From Mucilaginibacter aquaedulcis (GTDB taxonomy: Bacteria; Bacteroidota; Bacteroidia; Sphingobacteriales; Sphingobacteriaceae), in assembly GCF_030409325.1 (NCBI RefSeq), contig NZ_JAUFPR010000004.1:667548-731547 (forward strand): DNA of 64,000 nucleotides. Reading direction: 5' to 3'. Below are positions 59,775-64,000 of the stretch, in pieces. The position numbers and the translations under genes were made by a program. Positions within the stretch are counted from its first letter, which is position 1, and each line of letters opens with the position of its first letter. The notes under the pieces were generated by a model. That model did no database searches and was not told the origin of the DNA. It saw only the letters and a program-made list of their open reading frames with translations.

Positions 59775-60425
59775 ATGGCGGGTATTGATATTGCATTAGA
59801 TATCGCTTCTACAGTATCGGGAGTATTTCCTGTACTTGCGTCTTTATATAATTACAGGAATTTTGATAATGTTTTAAAAATAGTAGCCGTATTTTTCCTT
59901 ATAGAATCTCTGTTTGATCCTATTATGTGGATGCTACCAGAACTATGGGGTGTAAGCAATAATATGCCGCTGATTCATATTAATATAATTGTAACCGTTT
60001 TGTTTTTTACCGTTATATATTATAGGTTGTTTTTAAAGCAAATCTTAAAAATGGTTACAATCGCACTTTCGGCGATTACATTGATCATTACATTTTATTA
60101 TAATTTTAATATGCTGGAATATCCTTCAGTTTCCAGAACAACTGAAGGTATAATGATGATCATATTATCACTGCTTTATTTTTATCAGCTATTAAATCCC
60201 GAAAAGTTTGTTGATATTGAAAAACAAGGACTTTTTTGGATCAATGCAGGTGTGCTTATATACTTTTCTGTAAACATGTTTTTGTTTATGATATTTACAC
60301 GGATACCAATAGCCGACCGGCATAACTATTACATTATTAACAGTGTTACTAATATTATTGCTAACATTTTATTTTCAGTAGGATTACTTTGCAAACCACA
60401 GAAAACAACCTTATCCCGGTATTAA
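59775..60425 (+). CDS. Multi-span membrane protein, probable sensor partner of the kinase
   Basis: A 216-residue protein with six or seven hydrophobic segments (about 10-22, 33-50, 65-83, 89-107, 122-140, 152-172 and 185-205) and very little outside the membrane. It has the conserved-looking ESLFDPIMWMLPELW and TRIPIADRHNYYIIN loops. No enzymatic motif is seen. It overlaps the kinase gene by 37 nt, so the two are tightly coupled, and it could supply the input function that the one-span kinase lacks. Confidence 0.6.
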   Translation: MAGIDIALDIASTVSGVFPVLASLYNYRNFDNVLKIVAVFFLIESLFDPIMWMLPELWGVSNNMPLIHINIIVTVLFFTVIYYRLFLKQILKMVTIALSAITLIITFYYNFNMLEYPSVSRTTEGIMMIILSLLYFYQLLNPEKFVDIEKQGLFWINAGVLIYFSVNMFLFMIFTRIPIADRHNYYIINSVTNIIANILFSVGLLCKPQKTTLSRY

Positions 60426-61171
60426 TTATTGGGACACTGGTAGTTGTTGTATTAATTACCTGCCTGTTTTTCTTTGTGATTATTTATCAGCGCAAAATGA
60501 TAAAGAATCAGATAGAATTGCGCGCGCTGAACGATCGGCGGCAAGGCGATTTGATGAACGCTGTTTTTGAAACACAGGAAAGCGAACGCAAGCGCCTTGC
60601 CGAAGATTTGCATGATAGCGTGGGGCAGGTATTGTCGGCTATCAAATTAAATATGCACCGGCTTCATAAAAATACCGTTAGCGAAAGTTCGCAGCCCCTG
60701 CTGGTTGATACACGTAAACTTATTGATGAGTGTATACAGGAGATCCGTAATATTATTCATAACGTTTTACCCCCCGTACTTACCGATTATGGCTTGATGG
60801 CTGCATTAGAAGCCCTGTGCAACAAAGTGCAGCAGGTTACCAATATTAAAGTTAATTTTTATAAAAACTTACCCGACCAGCGTTTTTCGCACGATGTGGA
60901 GCTGGCGCTGTACCGTATAGCCCAGGAACTTTTTGGCAACGCCATTAAACACTCCAACGCTTCTACCATTAAATTGTCGGTCATCAAAAGCGGTGATAAG
61001 GTACTCATTGAATTCAAAGACGATGGAGTAGGCTTTAAACTCAATGAAATAAAGCATGGCTTTGGAATAAAAAACCTCGAGAGCCGGGTGCAGTTGATCA
61101 ACGGCGAAATTGATATTCAGAGCGAACCATCGGCAGGTACAACCACAACCATCAAATTAAAAGTAGCATAG
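60389..61171 (+). CDS. NarL-type sensor histidine kinase (HisKA_3), single membrane span
   Basis: A 260-residue kinase with one N-terminal membrane span (VLIIGTLVVVVLITCLFFFV) and almost no periplasmic part. A coiled linker leads to the HisKA_3 domain, with His75 in ERKRLAEDLHDSVGQ. The ATPase domain follows (ELFGNAIKHSNAS N-box, EFKDDGVGF G1 box, KHGFGIKNLESRV). The start is TTG 60389, inside the preceding gene. The few residues before the span fit relatives. It should phosphorylate the LuxR-type regulator encoded next. Confidence 0.9.
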   Translation: MQTTENNLIPVLIIGTLVVVVLITCLFFFVIIYQRKMIKNQIELRALNDRRQGDLMNAVFETQESERKRLAEDLHDSVGQVLSAIKLNMHRLHKNTVSESSQPLLVDTRKLIDECIQEIRNIIHNVLPPVLTDYGLMAALEALCNKVQQVTNIKVNFYKNLPDQRFSHDVELALYRIAQELFGNAIKHSNASTIKLSVIKSGDKVLIEFKDDGVGFKLNEIKHGFGIKNLESRVQLINGEIDIQSEPSAGTTTTIKLKVA

Positions 61172-61217
61172 TTTGCATCTTTAAGCTATATTTAGCCACT
61201 ATTTGTTATGCAATGCG

Positions 61218-61868
61218 ATGAGTACTATAAAGTTAGGCATCATAGATGATCATAAAATTTTCAGAAATGGTTTAAAAGCAACCTTAGAAGATTGCGAGAA
61301 TTTAGACTTGATATTGGAGGCTTCCAATGGTAAAGAACTGGTTGGTTTACTGGCCGATAAACTACCGGATGTGCTGTTGATGGATATAAAAATGCCCGAG
61401 ATGGATGGCATTCAAACGGCCACTTATGTACATCAGCATTACAAACATATTAAGATACTTGCCTTATCCATGTTTAATGAGGATAAGTATATTGTAGATA
61501 TGATGAAGGCCGGCGCATCAGGATATTTACTCAAAAATGCCGAACCGGAAGAAATTATTGAGGCAATATCAACCGTTTATCATAAAGGTTTTTATTTTAA
61601 TGAACACCTGTCCATTACCCTCATTAAGCAGCTGGTGGTTAATGACCATGCAGATCAGGCTAACAATAAAGCCGACCTCAACGAGCGTGAAATAGAAGTG
61701 CTGAAACTGGTTTGTCAGGAATGCTCGAACCAGGAAATTGCCGATAAAATATTTTTGAGTGTGCGTACCGTAGAGGGCTACCGCGCACGCTTATTTGAAA
61801 AAACCAATTCAAAAAACCTGGTAGGCTTGGTTATTTACGCTATAAAGCGCGGTATTATTAGTGTATAG
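61218..61868 (+). CDS. LuxR/NarL-family response regulator
   Basis: A 216-residue regulator. The receiver has Asp10/Asp11, phospho-acceptor Asp56 (LLMDIKMPEMDG) and the Lys in YLLKNAEP. A LuxR-type helix-turn-helix follows near 150-210 (LNEREIEVLKLVCQECSNQE, SVRTVEGYRARLFEKT). The frame opens at TTG 61203, but ATG 61218 (MSTIKLGIIDD) is the standard start. It is the last gene of the operon and a likely binder of the TACGTA palindrome upstream of 59242. It is convergent with the AraC gene, 6 bp apart. Confidence 0.93.
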   Translation: MSTIKLGIIDDHKIFRNGLKATLEDCENLDLILEASNGKELVGLLADKLPDVLLMDIKMPEMDGIQTATYVHQHYKHIKILALSMFNEDKYIVDMMKAGASGYLLKNAEPEEIIEAISTVYHKGFYFNEHLSITLIKQLVVNDHADQANNKADLNEREIEVLKLVCQECSNQEIADKIFLSVRTVEGYRARLFEKTNSKNLVGLVIYAIKRGIISV

Positions 61869-61874
61869 GGAGCT

Positions 61875-62771
61875 TTAAGCAGATAATTTCTTATCGTCGT
61901 CTATCAGGTTACGCATGAATCTTTTGCGGTAATTAAGCGGGCTCAGTTTCATTTTGGTTTTGAACATTTTGTAAAAGTGCGATACATCTCCAAAGCCACT
62001 TTCAAATGATATTTCTGATATTGATTTGTCTGTTTGAACCAGCTGTTGTATGGCGTAGTTCAAACGGTATTCAATAATCGTTTCCATGAATGTTTTGCGG
62101 GTTACCTTTTTAAAGTATTTGCAAAACGCGTTGGTGGTCATGTTGGCTATACCGGCCGCGGCATCTAAGGAAACCTGTTTTCTGAAGTTTTCAACCAGGT
62201 AAGCCAATACCGGGTTTATGCGCTCGCGCTGGGCAAGTGTTCGCTCGGCAACTACACGATGCTGATCAAGCAGGATATGCTCCGATGATGACGCTAAAAG
62301 CTGCAATATCTCTAATAAAGTTATCAGTATTCTGAAGTTGCTTTTCTCATCAATAAGGTTCAGCAAAAGTTTTTGGGCCTCGGCCTGGGTGTCTGAATGG
62401 AACGAGATTCCACAACCGCTTTTCTGGAAAAGCTTTTTGATTTGCTGCAGTTCAAACTTGTTAAAAAAATCATCGCCCAAAAAAGCGTCGTTAAATTGAA
62501 TAACAATGGCGGTGGCTTCGGCAGGTAAAACCTCCCCCACTTCCAGTTTCCAGCAATGTGGTAAATTAGGGCCAAGTAACACCAGGTCGCCCGATACAAA
62601 ATCATCCATGTGGCTGCCAACATAGCGTTTTCCGCTGCCTTTTATGACGCAGGTAAGCTCATACTCCTCGTGAAAATGGTAAGGGGCATCAAATGCAAGC
62701 TTGTCAAATTTCCGAACCAGGAACGACTGGCTATTGGCAGGCTGAAGAACTTCGTACGCGGCTTTGATCAT
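61875..62771 (-). CDS. AraC-family transcriptional regulator with cupin sensor
   Basis: A 298-residue regulator. The N-terminal cupin-like sensor (about 1-130: FDAPYHFHEEYELTCVIKGSG, GDLVLLGPNLPHCW) probably binds a small carbohydrate-like ligand. Two helix-turn-helix units at the C-terminus (about 190-290) include FCKYFKKVTRKTFMETI and ISEISFESGFGDVSHFYKMF. The frame opens at 62846, but MIKAAYEVLQP at 62771 is the sensible start. It is divergent from the PhyH dioxygenase, 125 bp apart, and may regulate it. Confidence 0.92.
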   Translation of the reverse strand: MIKAAYEVLQPANSQSFLVRKFDKLAFDAPYHFHEEYELTCVIKGSGKRYVGSHMDDFVSGDLVLLGPNLPHCWKLEVGEVLPAEATAIVIQFNDAFLGDDFFNKFELQQIKKLFQKSGCGISFHSDTQAEAQKLLLNLIDEKSNFRILITLLEILQLLASSSEHILLDQHRVVAERTLAQRERINPVLAYLVENFRKQVSLDAAAGIANMTTNAFCKYFKKVTRKTFMETIIEYRLNYAIQQLVQTDKSISEISFESGFGDVSHFYKMFKTKMKLSPLNYRKRFMRNLIDDDKKLSA

Positions 62772-62896
62772 TGCATATATTAACGTGATAAGTAAATATG
62801 AACAAAAAAAAGATAATATACCCCATAATCGGGGCACTAATCTCATTTTTTATTATATAAAGATAAGCTTCCTTTGAAAAATAACCCAATAAAATT

Positions 62897-63718
62897 ATGA
62901 GCACAACAGCTTTGCATCTGCCTGATCTGAATGATTTTAAGGAATTATCAACCGTAAACATAAACGAATTTAGTGAAAAAGGGCATACCTTAACCCGAGG
63001 CCTACTGTCAGAATATGAGATTGAAGCTTACAGGCCCATAATTGTGAGCGCGGCAGACCATTACAACACCGAAAAACGCCAGCTGGAAGAACGGGATACT
63101 TATGGTAAGGCTTTTTTACAAATCATGAATTTGTGGCAGGTTGATGAGGATAGTAAAAAGTTTGTTACAGCCCGTCGTTTGGCAAAAATAGCGGCCGATT
63201 TAATGGGAGTTGAGAACGTGAGGTTATATCATGATCAGGCTTTATTTAAAGAGCCGGGAGGTGGCCCTACGCCATGGCACCAGGATCAGTATTATTGGCC
63301 AATTGATACTTTTAATACCGTAACCATGTGGATGCCTTTGGTTGATATTGACGAGGATATGGGTATGCTCACTTTTGCCTCACGATCATACGTTGGCGGG
63401 GCCGTATTTAATCACGAAATTTCTGATGAATCGGAAACGCTGTTTGACGATTATGTAAAGCAAAAACAATTTGAAATTAGCCGGCCCAAAACCATGAAGG
63501 CTGGCGATGCCACCTGGCACCGAGGTTTTACCATTCATAATGCACCCGGTAACCTTTCAAACAAAATGCGCGAGGTAATGACCATTATTTATGTTGCCGA
63601 TGGGGCACGTATAACACCACCCAAAAATGAGTGGCAAAAAAACGATCATCAAAAGTGGCTGATGGATAAACCCATTGGTGGTTTTGTTGACTCGGAGTTA
63701 AACCCTAAGTTACTTTAG
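62897..63718 (+). CDS. Phytanoyl-CoA dioxygenase (PhyH)-family Fe(II)/2-oxoglutarate oxygenase
   Basis: A 273-residue double-stranded beta-helix oxygenase. The iron triad is His-x-Asp in PWHQDQYYWPID and the distal His in WHRGFTIHNAPGN. The 2-oxoglutarate Arg probably lies in SNKMREVMTIIY. Bacterial members hydroxylate small amides, ectoine-like or sugar-derived compounds; the substrate is open. It is divergent from an AraC regulator with a sugar-type cupin sensor, which suggests induction by a small ligand. Confidence 0.87.
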   Translation: MSTTALHLPDLNDFKELSTVNINEFSEKGHTLTRGLLSEYEIEAYRPIIVSAADHYNTEKRQLEERDTYGKAFLQIMNLWQVDEDSKKFVTARRLAKIAADLMGVENVRLYHDQALFKEPGGGPTPWHQDQYYWPIDTFNTVTMWMPLVDIDEDMGMLTFASRSYVGGAVFNHEISDESETLFDDYVKQKQFEISRPKTMKAGDATWHRGFTIHNAPGNLSNKMREVMTIIYVADGARITPPKNEWQKNDHQKWLMDKPIGGFVDSELNPKLL

Positions 63719-63737
63719 CTGCACCAAAAGCTGTGTT

Positions 63738-64000
63738 TTACACAGCCACCCAAATAGCATCGGTAAACCATTTTTTAGAATCAAAAAACTCTGCTATCTG
63801 GCTAAAACCAGCGCTTGCAGCCATTTGCCCGGCCTGTTGTGTGGTGAATTTTTGTGAAATTTCCATGTAAATGTATTCGTCCTTGGCAAAGGTGATGGTT
63901 TCTTTATCGCCAATGTTTACCTGCTGATCTGTGGTGCTAATGAGGTAGCTTTTACAGGCACCTGTTTCAGGATCGTAGGTAGGATAATGTTCAAACTTGC
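63738..64000 (-). CDS. egtD: L-histidine N-alpha-methyltransferase, C-terminal part (partial)
   Basis: The minus-strand frame, cut by the window edge, gives the last 87 residues: FEHYPTYDPETGACKSYLIS, then DKETITFAKDEYIYMEISQK, an AGF-x6-F segment and the ending KKWFTDAIWVAV. This is the C-terminus of the EgtD/DUF2260-type methyltransferase that makes hercynine, the first step of ergothioneine synthesis. The stop is at 63738-63740. A small GCTGTG/CACAGC inverted repeat around the stop may end both convergent transcripts. The rest of the gene and any egtB partner lie outside. Confidence 0.85.
   Translation of the reverse strand, partial: KFEHYPTYDPETGACKSYLISTTDQQVNIGDKETITFAKDEYIYMEISQKFTTQQAGQMAASAGFSQIAEFFDSKKWFTDAIWVAV

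Overview
The window looks like a chromosomal segment of a Bacteroidota bacterium, most likely family Sphingobacteriaceae (Mucilaginibacter/Pedobacter-like). The basis is a three-gene Sdh operon of the cytochrome b558 type, a type IX secretion regulator PorX with a PglZ domain, an LpxC-FabZ fusion, a TonB-dependent receptor with a carboxypeptidase-like plug extension, TAnnTTTG-type -7 boxes and almost no Shine-Dalgarno sequences. The genus is inferred from protein style only. No rRNA, tRNA, phage, insertion sequence with a transposase or CRISPR array was seen.

Layout. 1-5.7 kb: end of a small BamE-like gene, a HAD phosphatase, then sdhCAB and pdeM on the minus strand. 6-8.7 kb: a lipoprotein, a B12-binding mutase subunit with an enoyl-CoA hydratase, and an outer-membrane barrel protein. 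8.8-13 kb: an NtrC-type regulator directly followed by a 71-residue stand-alone histidine-box protein, an AI-2E-type permease and a YtxH/holin-X/unknown trio. 13-21 kb: trmB, an alkyltransferase-like protein, tag and polA, with several repeat-filled gaps. 21-26.9 kb: glgA-glgC, an MBL hydrolase, ybaB and a serine hydrolase. 27-34.5 kb: TPR, SUKH, fumC, S1/P1 nuclease, low-molecular-weight phosphatase and hisS. 34.6-42.6 kb: porX divergent from HD-lpxD-lpxC/fabZ-lpxA-ABC-efp, the first committed steps of lipid A synthesis. 42.8-48 kb: xth, a cyclophilin, and a small Cys/His protein with a TonB receptor. 48.3-52.7 kb: tsaE, an alanine-dehydrogenase homologue, a D-Ala-D-Ala dipeptidase, YihY and BI-1. 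52.8-58.2 kb: a SAM-I riboswitch controlling metH-metF. 59-61.9 kb: a four-gene signalling operon with its own palindromic operator candidate. 61.9-64 kb: AraC regulator, PhyH dioxygenase and the end of egtD.

The most unusual feature is not a single gene. About a dozen gene gaps hold long imperfect hairpins with a shared architecture but mostly unrelated sequence. Each arm is 20-75 nt, usually built from short degenerate tandem words. The 5' arm is usually G-rich and C-poor, and the hairpin abuts stop or start codons, often inside operons. Four copies share GTGAGTGGTTGATT-type words; the others each have their own word set. In one case, between metH and metF, the same kind of arms enclose a gene for an S23-family four-helix-bundle protein, the family found in 23S rRNA intervening sequences and related to Avd of diversity-generating retroelements. 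This suggests that the gene-less hairpins could be derivatives of an intervening-sequence-like element living between protein genes. That link is inference.

Three further repeat classes are present: GTCATTGCGAG-type palindromes, CTACAAAGCTTTAACCCC-type repeats, and GTCATCCTGAGC/TGCCGAAACAAG-type palindromes.
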